Positions 1 to 7,660 of a stretch of 33,747 nt of DNA are shown one piece after another (position 1 is the first letter of the stretch; each line of letters starts with the position of its first letter). The translations under genes were made by a program, and so were the position numbers. The stretch spans positions 1 to 33,747 of the forward strand of contig JABDCU010000005.1 of assembly GCA_013287965.1 (NCBI GenBank), given 5' to 3'. The notes under the pieces were generated by a model that made no database searches, was not told the origin of the DNA, and worked only from the letters and a program-made list of their open reading frames with translations. Origin of the DNA: Candidatus Omnitrophota bacterium. GTDB lineage: Bacteria; Omnitrophota; Gorgyraeia; Zapsychrales; Fredricksoniimonadaceae.

Positions 1-555
1 GGGCCGTTAAAAAAATATTCCTTCCCTAATAAAAGAGTGACTGCCAAAAATACCCAGCCGGTCCGCTGCCATTTCACAGACCCTGCCTGGCAAACAGCAA
101 TGACAACTAAGGCAAGATACGTCCACCAGTACCAGATCATCATGGCCTTAAAAAATAAAATACCCGCAGCCAGCAAGGCCAACGCTGTCAGCACCTTGCG
201 GGGGACCCTGGCCTTTTGATAGAACACATAGCCAAAAACAGCGAAGACCGGATAATAAAAAAGCGCCGCGTTGCGAAGTGCCAGCGGCCCATCATGATGG
301 TAACTGATCAATGCCCGTGCTCCCACCCAGGCGAAATAAAGGCCCAGTAAAAACATTGTCCGCCTGGTAAATAATTTCCCGTCCTTACAGGCTGCGGCCA
401 GCAAGAGAATGCATAGGACCATCACGATCTCACCGATAAAGATGGGAAAACGCAGAAAGCCTAATGACAAATGGATTTGGGCAAAATAAGATGAGAATAT
501 TGATGCCGGCAGGCAATAGCCAAAGATCAGCCCCAGGCCGATACGGCTCGACCAA
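1..555. repeat. Direct repeat copy A of tandem wzy duplication (pairs with 1520-2074)
   Basis: The DNA from 1 to about 555 matches 1520 to about 2074 at a constant offset of 1519 with no indel that I can see. Examples are GGGCCGTTAA at both starts and GATAATAAAAAAGCGCCGC in both. The match covers the 5' parts of the two Wzy-like genes and fades at their divergent extreme N-termini. It is a diverged gene duplication, not a mobile repeat. Confidence 0.85.
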
Positions 556-581
556 ATATCTAAATTGGCATTACTTTTCAT
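1..581 (-). CDS. Wzy/O-antigen-ligase-like membrane protein, second copy, 3' end cut by window edge
   Basis: This partial gene is absent from the ORF track because it runs off the left edge without a stop. Reading the minus strand from the ATG at 581 gives about 193 open residues beginning MKSNANLDIW. They align without gaps to the N-terminal part of the upstream Wzy-like protein (571-2121), with roughly four in five residues identical by eye. Several hydrophobic segments are visible, for example around GLIFGYCLPASIF, IGEIVMVLCILLLA and ALALLAAGILFF, so it is an inner-membrane protein. The start overlaps the upstream stop by 11 bases, and an AGAGGGA sequence lies just before the ATG. By family it would polymerise or ligate undecaprenyl-linked glycans in the periplasm. 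The diagnostic C-terminal half lies outside the window, so its intactness is unknown. It probably arose by tandem duplication. Confidence 0.85.
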   Translation of the reverse strand, partial: MKSNANLDIWSSRIGLGLIFGYCLPASIFSSYFAQIHLSLGFLRFPIFIGEIVMVLCILLLAAACKDGKLFTRRTMFLLGLYFAWVGARALISYHHDGPLALRNAALFYYPVFAVFGYVFYQKARVPRKVLTALALLAAGILFFKAMMIWYWWTYLALVVIAVCQAGSVKWQRTGWVFLAVTLLLGKEYFFNG

Positions 582-2121
582 GGTCCCTCTGTTTAAGCCC
601 GTCACGATAAGCCAGGGTGATGCCGAACAAAGACCAAAACACAATGGCATTGTAAGGAAACTCTAAAATGACAAAAAAATTAGATGCTATCAGCCAATAA
701 ACCAGGGCCCCGACCAGGAAACCGCCCTCGATGGAATTTAAATTAAAAAAATCCGCGACGATCCTGTACAGTATCGAAAACAAGATGCCGATCAAAAAAA
801 CGCCCAGGATACCGGCACGGTAAATGATGTGAAAAAATGAATTATGCGGAGTGATCCAGCCGTCCCGGGACCATTGCGGTTTTGCCCAGCCAAGCACTTC
901 CAGGGACCTTGACCGTTGAGGATGGCCAAAACTAAAACCCCACCATGCTTGTCTTTCAATAAGCTCACGGGCCATGTCCCGCCAAACAAAGAGGCGAAAA
1001 ACAATATTAATTTCATTCAACGCAAGTGAACGCTTCTCTATGACCGGGCTGTGTTGGACGTTTTTCAGCCAATACGACAGCACATCTGTCCCTTTGTCCT
1101 TGGCAGCAGCGGGAGCCGCAACCGGAGATACTGCTGGTGGGAATATCGCCAGTTGAGGTTCTTCAGGGTGATTGGTTGCCGCCCCGGTTGCCCCGGATGT
1201 TGTGCCTGGTGAAGATGGGTAAACATCGGCGATATTTTTAGGGTTGTAAAGACGAACCGGAAGCTTTTGAGGCGCAAACCTCGCTTGCTTGAGTTGATAG
1301 CGAAAATCGAATCCTTGATAGGTATCGATCATTTTTTGTATAGACATTACTGAAAAAGCAGCATTTCGATTTGAAAAAACAATAAAACCTATGATAAAAA
1401 AAAGAAAACTGATCAATAAAACCCTTAAAACAATAAGATCACGGCGTTTGGCCAATACGGCCCCAAAATAAAATACCAGAAAAACACCCGAACCAAATAT
1501 ACTTACAAAATGGGCCCGCGGGCCGTTAAAAAGATAGTCCTTCCCTAATAAAACAATGGCTGCCAAAAACACCCAGCCGAGCCAACGCCATTGCGCGGAC
1601 TTCGTTTGGCAAAGAGCAATGGCAAATAAAGAGACATATGTCCACCAGTACCAGATCATCATGAACTTAAAAAGCAGGACACCCGCAGCCAATAAGGCCA
1701 GCGCTGTCAATACATTCCGGGGAAGCTTGGATTTTTGATAAAACACATAGCCAAAAACAGCAAAGACCGGATAATAAAAAAGCGCCGCATTGCGCAAAGC
1801 CAGCGGCCCATCATGGTGGTAATCAACCAATGCGCGTACCCCCACCCAGCCAAAATAAAGGCCCAGTAAAAGCGTTGTCCGACGGGTAAATGATCGCCCG
1901 TCCTTACAGGCAACGGACAACAACAGCACGCATAGGCCCATGACGATCTCACCGATAAAGATGGGAAAATGCAGAAAACTCAGTGATAAATGGATCTGGG
2001 CAAAATAAGAATAAAATATCGATGCCAACAGGCAATAGCCAAAGACCAGCCCCAGGCCGATACGGCTTGACCAGCGGATCAAACAGCTTGAAAAGGTGAA
2101 CGGAACAGTTGATTGGTCCAT
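571..2121 (-). CDS. O-antigen polymerase/ligase-family (Wzy/WaaL-like) membrane protein
   Basis: A 516-residue polytopic membrane protein with about ten or more hydrophobic segments. These include an N-terminal cluster up to residue 250, a large hydrophilic loop at about 251-425, and further segments after 430. The loop ends in the WWGFSFGHP and TPHNSFF...YRAG pattern typical of the Wzy_C/WaaL (PF04932) family, where the periplasmic histidine region is functionally important. Residues about 302-342 form an unusual Pro/Ala/Ser/Thr-rich low-complexity tract within that loop. The protein would join lipid-linked repeat units in the periplasm; sequence alone does not separate polymerase from ligase. 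The chosen ATG overlaps the upstream glycosyltransferase by 43 bases. A TTG at 2082 overlapping the upstream stop is an alternative, but I see no Shine-Dalgarno for it. A paralogue follows immediately downstream. Confidence 0.85.
   Translation of the reverse strand: MDQSTVPFTFSSCLIRWSSRIGLGLVFGYCLLASIFYSYFAQIHLSLSFLHFPIFIGEIVMGLCVLLLSVACKDGRSFTRRTTLLLGLYFGWVGVRALVDYHHDGPLALRNAALFYYPVFAVFGYVFYQKSKLPRNVLTALALLAAGVLLFKFMMIWYWWTYVSLFAIALCQTKSAQWRWLGWVFLAAIVLLGKDYLFNGPRAHFVSIFGSGVFLVFYFGAVLAKRRDLIVLRVLLISFLFFIIGFIVFSNRNAAFSVMSIQKMIDTYQGFDFRYQLKQARFAPQKLPVRLYNPKNIADVYPSSPGTTSGATGAATNHPEEPQLAIFPPAVSPVAAPAAAKDKGTDVLSYWLKNVQHSPVIEKRSLALNEINIVFRLFVWRDMARELIERQAWWGFSFGHPQRSRSLEVLGWAKPQWSRDGWITPHNSFFHIIYRAGILGVFLIGILFSILYRIVADFFNLNSIEGGFLVGALVYWLIASNFFVILEFPYNAIVFWSLFGITLAYRDGLKQRDHEK
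1520..2074. repeat. Direct repeat copy B of tandem wzy duplication (pairs with 1-555)
   Basis: This is the partner of the repeat at 1-555, within the 5' part of the complete Wzy-like gene. Differences are scattered single substitutions, as expected for two copies that have both stayed under protein-level selection. Confidence 0.85.
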
Positions 2122-2966
2122 AAAACATCCGGATTGGCCGCAAGCGCGGACAATATCTTTGTTAAACCTAAAAAAGCCTTTCCGCTCCTGAACATGGCCA
2201 GGCCGCAGCGGATCTCATATTTGGCGACAGCAGAACGGTTCATGCGACGGGCTTTCTTGCTTAAAGGAAGCTTTTCCCCCGCGTATTTTGTCAAACGCAA
2301 ACCTTCAACAGCAACATCCATCGCATGCTTGGATGAATGGGACATATTACCAGAATAGACCCTAAGTTTACAAAGATATTTTCCGATGACCGCTAACTTG
2401 CCGTATTGCGCCAGCGCTAAAATAAGCGCGAAATCCTGCGCGTAAACATAATCTTGCGGAAATCCCCCCACGGCCAAAGCTGCTTTACGGCGGAACATCG
2501 CTGAAGAATTGACAATGGGATCGATCCACCCCAAACATTCATGGAGGGCCCGCGGGTCTGTCGGAGGTTCCCATGTCTTAAACACACGGCCCTTCTCATC
2601 CATCTGCTGGACCCATGATGCCACTAACACCGTCTCAGGGTCTTTGTCCAGGAATTCAACCTGTTGGCTAAACCGCTGGGGATGGGCTGTATCGTCCGCG
2701 TCAAGAATGGCGATATATTCACCCTGGACCTGGCCCAAGGCAAAGGCAAGCGCCGGTGTACGCCCGATATTTTTAGGAAATGAAAAAACCCGTATCCTGG
2801 GGTCCTGATAGCTTGCCAGGATCGCCGGTGACTCGTCCCTTGAGCCATTTTCTACAGCGATCAATTCCCAATCAGGAAAACTTTGCGCAATCAAACTGTC
2901 AATACTTTCACGCAAGAACGGTGCCGCGTTATAAATGGTCATCAACACTGAAACGCGCGCTTTCAT
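2079..2966 (-). CDS. Family 2 glycosyltransferase
   Basis: A 295-residue GT-A glycosyltransferase of family GT2. The N-terminus SVLMTIYNAAPFLRESIDSL, the VENGSRDES segment and the metal/nucleotide-binding ILDADDTAHP (DXD-like, near residue 90) are standard family signatures. The C-terminal part is basic and probably lies at the membrane face. It would transfer a sugar from a nucleotide donor onto the growing lipid-linked repeat unit in the cytoplasm. Donor and acceptor cannot be told from sequence, but the adjacent CDP-deoxysugar genes make that sugar a candidate. Its ATG overlaps the upstream stop as ATGA, which fixes the start and implies translational coupling. The 3' end overlaps the wzy-like gene by 43 bases. 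Confidence 0.9.
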   Translation of the reverse strand: MKARVSVLMTIYNAAPFLRESIDSLIAQSFPDWELIAVENGSRDESPAILASYQDPRIRVFSFPKNIGRTPALAFALGQVQGEYIAILDADDTAHPQRFSQQVEFLDKDPETVLVASWVQQMDEKGRVFKTWEPPTDPRALHECLGWIDPIVNSSAMFRRKAALAVGGFPQDYVYAQDFALILALAQYGKLAVIGKYLCKLRVYSGNMSHSSKHAMDVAVEGLRLTKYAGEKLPLSKKARRMNRSAVAKYEIRCGLAMFRSGKAFLGLTKILSALAANPDVLWTNQLFRSPFQAV

Positions 2967-3925
2967 GCCTTTGCACCCTGCTGCATTGACGCGCAGATCT
3001 TCAGCGTTTGTTTGATCTCCTCATCCATAAGACCCATGAGGACAAAACCCGTCTGTTTTAATTTACTGATATCATAATTTAGATCTGCCGCGCTTTCGTT
3101 GACACCCGGCTGCGGCCTGATCAGTTCCGGCTTATACCCCAGAGTTTCCTGGGACAATTTAATGATCCGCTCTGCCATGGCCAATACGCTCATCGAAGAT
3201 TCACCGCCGGCATTGAACAGGCCATCCGCCGCCTTCACGCGGGGCAAATTTAAAAAATGAGAAGCTGCGCGGCCGACATCATGCAAGGTGATAAAATCAC
3301 GCTGTTGTATCCCGCTGGAACGCAGGACAAGCTTCTTGTCACGCACGGCTTGCATGCAAAGATCATTGACCAGCAGCATCCAGCAATCCGGCCCGCTGTG
3401 GGCCGGCGCGCCAAAACCATTGGACAGGCGCAGCACAATGCCTTGGATACTGGCCTTGTCATGGGCGGCAAGTACAAATTCTTCAGCAGCATGGTGCGTG
3501 ATGGCGTAAGGATGAATGGGCCTGGGAAGCGAGCGTTCGGTAATATGCCCGGCCAGCGGTGCGCCGTAAACATGCGCGGTAGAAAAATAAATAAAACGCT
3601 CAACCCCCGCGCTAATAGCGGCGTTTAACAAACGCGCGGTGCCCAAGGTGTTGACCTCAACAGCCCTGTCAGGATGACTGCGGCATTCCGCTTCATTAAT
3701 AGCTGCCAAGTGTATGACTGTGCGTACTTCCTTTAACGCGCTGTCAAATGTCGCAGGTTTTAATAGATCGAGAGGAGTTGTTTGGGCCTCAGGAAGCCAT
3801 GACGGAGAAGTTAAATGGCGACGGCTGGCCAGGCGCACTTGCCAGGAGGTCTGCCGCGCAATATCAAGCGCGATGCGCCCTCCCAAATACCCAAAACCGC
3901 CTGTGATCAAGACCCGATCGCTCAC
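2963..3925 (-). CDS. NAD-dependent epimerase/dehydratase (extended SDR), probable CDP-4-keto-6-deoxysugar reductase
   Basis: An extended short-chain dehydrogenase of about 320 residues. The Rossmann motif TGGFGYLGG is at the N-terminus and the STAHVYG strand marks the active site. The catalytic tyrosine is in PYAITHHAAEE, where the usual YxxxK lysine is replaced by histidine (YxxxH); the codons confirm this. It follows the CDP-glucose 4,6-dehydratase and a cupin epimerase, so it probably reduces or epimerises the CDP-4-keto-6-deoxy intermediate; that role is inferred from context. I prefer the GTG start at 3925, which overlaps the upstream TAG by one base and has GGGAG about 11 bases upstream. 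The ATG at 3943 would add six residues but has no visible ribosome binding site. Confidence 0.8.
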   Translation of the reverse strand: MSDRVLITGGFGYLGGRIALDIARQTSWQVRLASRRHLTSPSWLPEAQTTPLDLLKPATFDSALKEVRTVIHLAAINEAECRSHPDRAVEVNTLGTARLLNAAISAGVERFIYFSTAHVYGAPLAGHITERSLPRPIHPYAITHHAAEEFVLAAHDKASIQGIVLRLSNGFGAPAHSGPDCWMLLVNDLCMQAVRDKKLVLRSSGIQQRDFITLHDVGRAASHFLNLPRVKAADGLFNAGGESSMSVLAMAERIIKLSQETLGYKPELIRPQPGVNESAADLNYDISKLKQTGFVLMGLMDEEIKQTLKICASMQQGAKA

Positions 3926-4371
3926 TATTTTTTCAACTCCCATTGATACGGGATGGACTTATCAAACGGATCTTTCCGTTGTGATTCTTGAGGATCATGG
4001 GGTATTGACGCGCAATTGGCCACGATCGCCATTTCACTCCCCATTCCCTGAAAACCGCTCCAGATCATCGCAGGCACTGTCACCAGGCAATAGTTATTAT
4101 CGCCCAAAAGGACCTCCATCACCTGCCCTCGTGTCTTGCTCTGCGGCCTGTCATCATAAAGCACGAATTTAATTTGTCCGTAAGGCACGGCATAATTGAG
4201 CACCATCTTCTGATGGAAATGCCAGCCCTTGACAGCGCCGGGATAAACACAGGAAAAATAGATCTCCCCGAAACCCTTGAACACCGGCGCGTCACTGCGC
4301 AGCATGTGCATCACCTTGCCGCGCTCATCAGCCATTTGCTTTAAGGGGGTGATCACCACACCGTCGATCAT
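3925..4371 (-). CDS. RmlC-like cupin, putative CDP-4-keto-6-deoxyhexose 3(,5)-epimerase
   Basis: A 148-residue single-domain cupin related to dTDP-4-dehydrorhamnose 3,5-epimerase, but shorter than RmlC (about 180). The segment GWHFHQK corresponds to the RmlC RGLHYQ histidine region, and DERGKVMHML to the N-terminal DERG strand. The ORF-track start at 4452 is too early: the ATG at 4371 overlaps the upstream stop as ATGA, is preceded by a GGCAGG element, and matches the family N-terminus. It sits between CDP-glucose 4,6-dehydratase and an SDR, so it most likely epimerises CDP-4-dehydro-6-deoxyglucose rather than the dTDP sugar. A separate true RmlC is encoded at 9496-10086, which supports a distinct substrate here. 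Exact stereochemistry is unknown. Confidence 0.75.
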   Translation of the reverse strand: MIDGVVITPLKQMADERGKVMHMLRSDAPVFKGFGEIYFSCVYPGAVKGWHFHQKMVLNYAVPYGQIKFVLYDDRPQSKTRGQVMEVLLGDNNYCLVTVPAMIWSGFQGMGSEMAIVANCASIPHDPQESQRKDPFDKSIPYQWELKK

Positions 4372-5450
4372 CCTGCCGCCTCCATATAACTTTTGATCTG
4401 CTCCCGGGTCTTGGCCATGGCTGCCTTGCCGCCTAAAACTTCTTTGTACCATGTGATCGTTTCAACAATGGTCCTGTCAAAATCCCACAACGGATACCAG
4501 CTTAAGCATTGATAGGCCTTATCGCAATTTAAATGCAAGAGCCCATCCTCGTGTGGAGCATTGGCCTCAGGAGATACTTGGGACTTGCCCTTCCCCCACG
4601 CTAAAATGGAACGGTCGACCAATTCTTTGACGGTCTTGATAGACTGCACCCTAGGCCCGAAATTATAAGACCCTGAGAATTTCTTTGGGTCTTCTAAAAG
4701 TTTTGCCGCGAGGGTCAGATATCCTGAAAGAGGTGCCAGCACATGCTGCCAAGGCCTCGTCGATGAAGGGTTCCTGATCAATACCGGTGTGCCTTCCTTT
4801 AAAGAACGCACACAATCCGGGATGATCCGGTTTTTGGCCCAATCCCCTCCGCCGATGACATTTCCGGCCCGGGCAGAGGCAATGCCGAAATTCTTCTTCG
4901 AACCCAAAAAGGAATCATGATACGCCGCAAAAACCATCTCCGCAGCAGCTTTTGAAGCGCTGTAAGGATCATGCCCTCCCAACGGATCATTCTCACGGTA
5001 TCCCCATACCCATTCATTGTTCTTATAACATTTATCAGACGTGATATAGACAACGGCTTTTAAAGAATCACTTGTACGCACGGCTTCCAGAATATTGACC
5101 GAGCCGCCGACATTGGTATCAAAGGTGCGTTTGGGTTCTTGATAAGAAACCCGAACAATGGCCTGCGCGGCAAGATGGAACATGATCTCAGGTTTAAACC
5201 CATCAACAATGGCCTGCACCTGTTTTAAGTCGCGAATATCCCCGTCCACATGGCGGATGATCGTGCCTAATTTAAGAAGGCTGTAGTGGCTATCATCTGT
5301 TTCCGGCGGCAGGGCAAAACCGCAGACCTCTGCGCCAAGCTCATGAAGCCATAAGCTCAACCATGAACCCTTAAACCCGGTGTCTCCGGTGACAAGCACT
5401 TTTTTGCCTTTGAATGCACGCTGCAATACGTTCATTTCCATATGACCCAT
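4368..5450 (-). CDS. rfbG: CDP-glucose 4,6-dehydratase
   Basis: An extended SDR of 360 residues that converts CDP-D-glucose to CDP-4-dehydro-6-deoxyglucose in the cytoplasm. The N-terminal VLVTGDTGFKGSWLSLWL is characteristic of the RfbG/DdhB family, as opposed to the TGGAGFIG of RmlB. The ITSDKCYKN strand and the DPYSASKAAAE catalytic Tyr-x3-Lys are intact. The upstream gene supplies CDP-glucose. The ATG at 5450 has GAAGGAAAGG immediately upstream and is chosen although it overlaps the previous gene by 19 bases. An ATG at 5435 gives the more usual ATGA overlap but lacks a good ribosome binding site. No DdhC-type 3-dehydratase is present, so a 3,6-dideoxyhexose is not expected. Confidence 0.93.
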   Translation of the reverse strand: MGHMEMNVLQRAFKGKKVLVTGDTGFKGSWLSLWLHELGAEVCGFALPPETDDSHYSLLKLGTIIRHVDGDIRDLKQVQAIVDGFKPEIMFHLAAQAIVRVSYQEPKRTFDTNVGGSVNILEAVRTSDSLKAVVYITSDKCYKNNEWVWGYRENDPLGGHDPYSASKAAAEMVFAAYHDSFLGSKKNFGIASARAGNVIGGGDWAKNRIIPDCVRSLKEGTPVLIRNPSSTRPWQHVLAPLSGYLTLAAKLLEDPKKFSGSYNFGPRVQSIKTVKELVDRSILAWGKGKSQVSPEANAPHEDGLLHLNCDKAYQCLSWYPLWDFDRTIVETITWYKEVLGGKAAMAKTREQIKSYMEAAG

Positions 5451-6217
5451 GGCGCCTTTCCTTCATTAAATAAGGAGTTCAATAATAAATAATCCCGGGA
5501 AGTATCCATCGGCTGCCAAAACCCCTTATGTTCATAAACCATCATCTGGCCTTTTTTGACAAGCTCCTGGATGGGGCCCAGCTCAAAAGCCAGGTCTTCT
5601 TTATCATTAAGGTATTTAAAGAAATCTTTGCGGCAGACAAAAAAACCTCCGGAGATCAGCCCCGCGGCAGCCTGGGTCTTTTCATTGAATTCAATGACCT
5701 GGCCCTTGCCATCGCTCATCAATTCCCCAAACCTTCCCGGAGGCCTGACACCGGAAACAGTAAGGACCTTGCCATGGGACAGATGAAAATTAACCAGCTT
5801 TTTGATATCAATGTTCCCCACACCGTCGCCATAGGTCAGCAGGAAATGGTCTTCTCCCGCGACATACTTTTGGATCTTTTTGACCCTGGCCCCGGTCATC
5901 GCGTTTGCCCCGGTTTCCGCTAACGTGATCTTCCAATCCAGCTCCTGATGTTTATTATGGAAGGTGACCGGCTTTTTAGCGTTGAGGGCCACGGTGATAT
6001 CATTGGTATTCACTTCGTAATTAAGGAAGAAATTCTTGATGACATGGCTTTTATACCCTAAACACAGGACAAATTCATGATGGCCGAAAGAAGCGTAATA
6101 CTTCATGATATGCCACAGGATTGGGTATCCACCGACAGGGATCATGGGTTTAGGGATATCATCCGCAACGTCACGGATCCTGGTCCCATGCCCGCCGCAC
6201 AATATAACAACTTTCAT
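5432..6217 (-). CDS. rfbF: Glucose-1-phosphate cytidylyltransferase
   Basis: A 261-residue nucleotidyltransferase that makes CDP-glucose from CTP and glucose-1-phosphate, the first step of the CDP-deoxysugar branch. The N-terminal GGHGTRIRDVADDIPKPM carries the sugar-nucleotidyltransferase signature in the form specific to RfbF/DdhA. YGDGVGNIDI supplies the metal-binding aspartate, and GFWQPMDTSRD is the typical C-terminal motif. Length matches the family (about 257). The ATG at 6217 has a strong AAGGAGGA element seven bases upstream. The next gene is its pathway partner, CDP-glucose 4,6-dehydratase. Identification is confident. Confidence 0.95.
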   Translation of the reverse strand: MKVVILCGGHGTRIRDVADDIPKPMIPVGGYPILWHIMKYYASFGHHEFVLCLGYKSHVIKNFFLNYEVNTNDITVALNAKKPVTFHNKHQELDWKITLAETGANAMTGARVKKIQKYVAGEDHFLLTYGDGVGNIDIKKLVNFHLSHGKVLTVSGVRPPGRFGELMSDGKGQVIEFNEKTQAAAGLISGGFFVCRKDFFKYLNDKEDLAFELGPIQELVKKGQMMVYEHKGFWQPMDTSRDYLLLNSLFNEGKAPWVIWK

Positions 6218-6234
6218 GAGCAGTCCTCCTTAAA

Positions 6235-6966
6235 TTAAAGAGCTGTTTTTTTCTTCAACCACCCTTTAAGGTGGTTGAGCAAGATCTTTCTCCTGGGCAA
6301 AAAAGATTCCGGTATTTCCTGCTTACCGGTCTTCAAATGGAACGGCTTTTCTATGGGCCTCTTCTCAATGACAAGGATGCTGTCATAATAATGCAATGAA
6401 TGGACTGATTTGGTGAATTCCGTTACGCGTAATCTTCTCTGACGGGAATGCCAGGCATTGATATGATCGATAAAATTCTTGCTGTAATTGATAAAGGTAT
6501 TGCTTTTCTTATAGCCTCCCCCGTACTCCGGCCAATAACTGGTATGCAGGTCTTCGCAAAGGTACACGCCATTGTCACTGATGCAGAAAAACAATTCTTC
6601 ATAAGTGTTTATTTGCTGTTTCATGGTATGGCCGCCGTCGTCGATCAGGATATCTATCCGCGGGACCTTGTTCTTTAAAGACCGCAGGAATTTCCTGTCC
6701 TGCTGGTCTCCGATGAGTATTTCAATTTGTTCTTCTTCCAGCTTTTTGCATAGGGGATTGATATCTACCCCGAATATTTTTGCCTTAGGCCCGAAATATT
6801 CCTTCCACATCTGCAAAGAGCCCCCCTGGAACACGCCGAATTCAACAACGTGGACATCCGTGCCCCGAAAACGCGCAAAGTGCCGGTCATAGATCTCAAA
6901 ATAATGTTTCCATTTATGGATCATCCTGCCTGTATTTTCCGTAAAATGCTTTTCCAGATCATTCAT
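6235..6966 (-). CDS. CmcI/rhamnosyl O-methyltransferase-like class I methyltransferase
   Basis: A 243-residue class I SAM-dependent methyltransferase resembling the cephalosporin-hydroxylase/macrocin and rhamnosyl-O-methyltransferase group. The SAM-binding strand is VVEFGVFQGGSLQMW, followed by KIFGVDINP, and IDILIDDGGHT supplies the DDGxH metal/acid motif of this group. The C-terminus (after about residue 205) is basic. It is the last gene after the rml cassette, so O-methylation of a deoxyhexose such as rhamnose is the natural guess; this is inference from family and neighbourhood. A weak AAAGG element precedes the ATG. It is separated from its neighbours by gaps of under 20 bases. Confidence 0.8.
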   Translation of the reverse strand: MNDLEKHFTENTGRMIHKWKHYFEIYDRHFARFRGTDVHVVEFGVFQGGSLQMWKEYFGPKAKIFGVDINPLCKKLEEEQIEILIGDQQDRKFLRSLKNKVPRIDILIDDGGHTMKQQINTYEELFFCISDNGVYLCEDLHTSYWPEYGGGYKKSNTFINYSKNFIDHINAWHSRQRRLRVTEFTKSVHSLHYYDSILVIEKRPIEKPFHLKTGKQEIPESFLPRRKILLNHLKGWLKKKTAL

Positions 6967-6985
6967 GGTTAAGACCTTTCCCCAA

Positions 6986-7660
6986 TCAAGACTTATGAAG
7001 TCTGCGCGTGGTTTTCCGTTCCGTGTCCTTCTCCAAGACTAAATAATACTGATATGTCACGAAATCTTCCAGTAAATTAAAGCTCATCGCGTGCGCTATC
7101 TTTAAGATATTGGTGGCATCTATATTACGGCCAATGGCCTTGATCTTAAAACCGGTCTCAGCGAACATTTCTTTCATGCCTATAAAAGTAAAGAACCTCA
7201 AATGGGTCTTATCAAGGATGCCCTGTTGCGTGTAATCCCAATATCCGGTCAACAGCTGATAAATGACCCTGTAATGCCTGACATTAGGGATACTCACCAC
7301 CCAAACGCCATGGTCGTCCAGCAAGGGGCGCAATTTTTTTATCGTTTGCCATGGGTCCGCCAGATGCTCCAGCAGATCCAGGGTAATGATACAGTCAAAA
7401 TATTTATTATCAAAGGGCAGATTTAAAATATCAATGTTGCCTTCAATGACTTTATTGATGCGTTGCCTTGCTATTTGGGCGGATGCCTTGTCCATTTCAA
7501 CACCGGTGTATTCCACATCAGGATTTCTTTCCTTGATGGCTTTTCCAAAATTAGCTTCACCGCAGCCGATCTCAAGTATCTTTTTGGCGGAAGGCGGAAC
7601 AAGTGCCAACAGGTCCTTCCTTTCATATTGATAATACTGCCTGCCCTTTTCCAAGCTCAT
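6986..7660 (-). CDS. Class I SAM-dependent methyltransferase
   Basis: A 224-residue methyltransferase with motif I ILEIGCGEANFG, an acidic VEMDK strand end, and the LLEHLADP and SIPNVRHY segments. The later DKTHLRFFT motif is common in methyltransferases of polysaccharide clusters. The ORF-track start at 7711 is too early; the ATG at 7660 overlaps the rmlB stop as ATGA. Following rmlACDB, it may methylate rhamnose or another residue of the repeat unit, but the acceptor is not determinable. Two other clearly different methyltransferases are encoded at 17454 and 26099, plus the CmcI-like one downstream, so the glycan is probably multiply methylated. Confidence 0.82.
   Translation of the reverse strand: MSLEKGRQYYQYERKDLLALVPPSAKKILEIGCGEANFGKAIKERNPDVEYTGVEMDKASAQIARQRINKVIEGNIDILNLPFDNKYFDCIITLDLLEHLADPWQTIKKLRPLLDDHGVWVVSIPNVRHYRVIYQLLTGYWDYTQQGILDKTHLRFFTFIGMKEMFAETGFKIKAIGRNIDATNILKIAHAMSFNLLEDFVTYQYYLVLEKDTERKTTRRLHKS

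Noticed and set aside
3714-4172. Plus-strand ORF of 152 codons
   Set aside because: It is a shadow of the minus-strand cupin and SDR genes, has no recognisable domain, and spans a junction between two well-supported genes.
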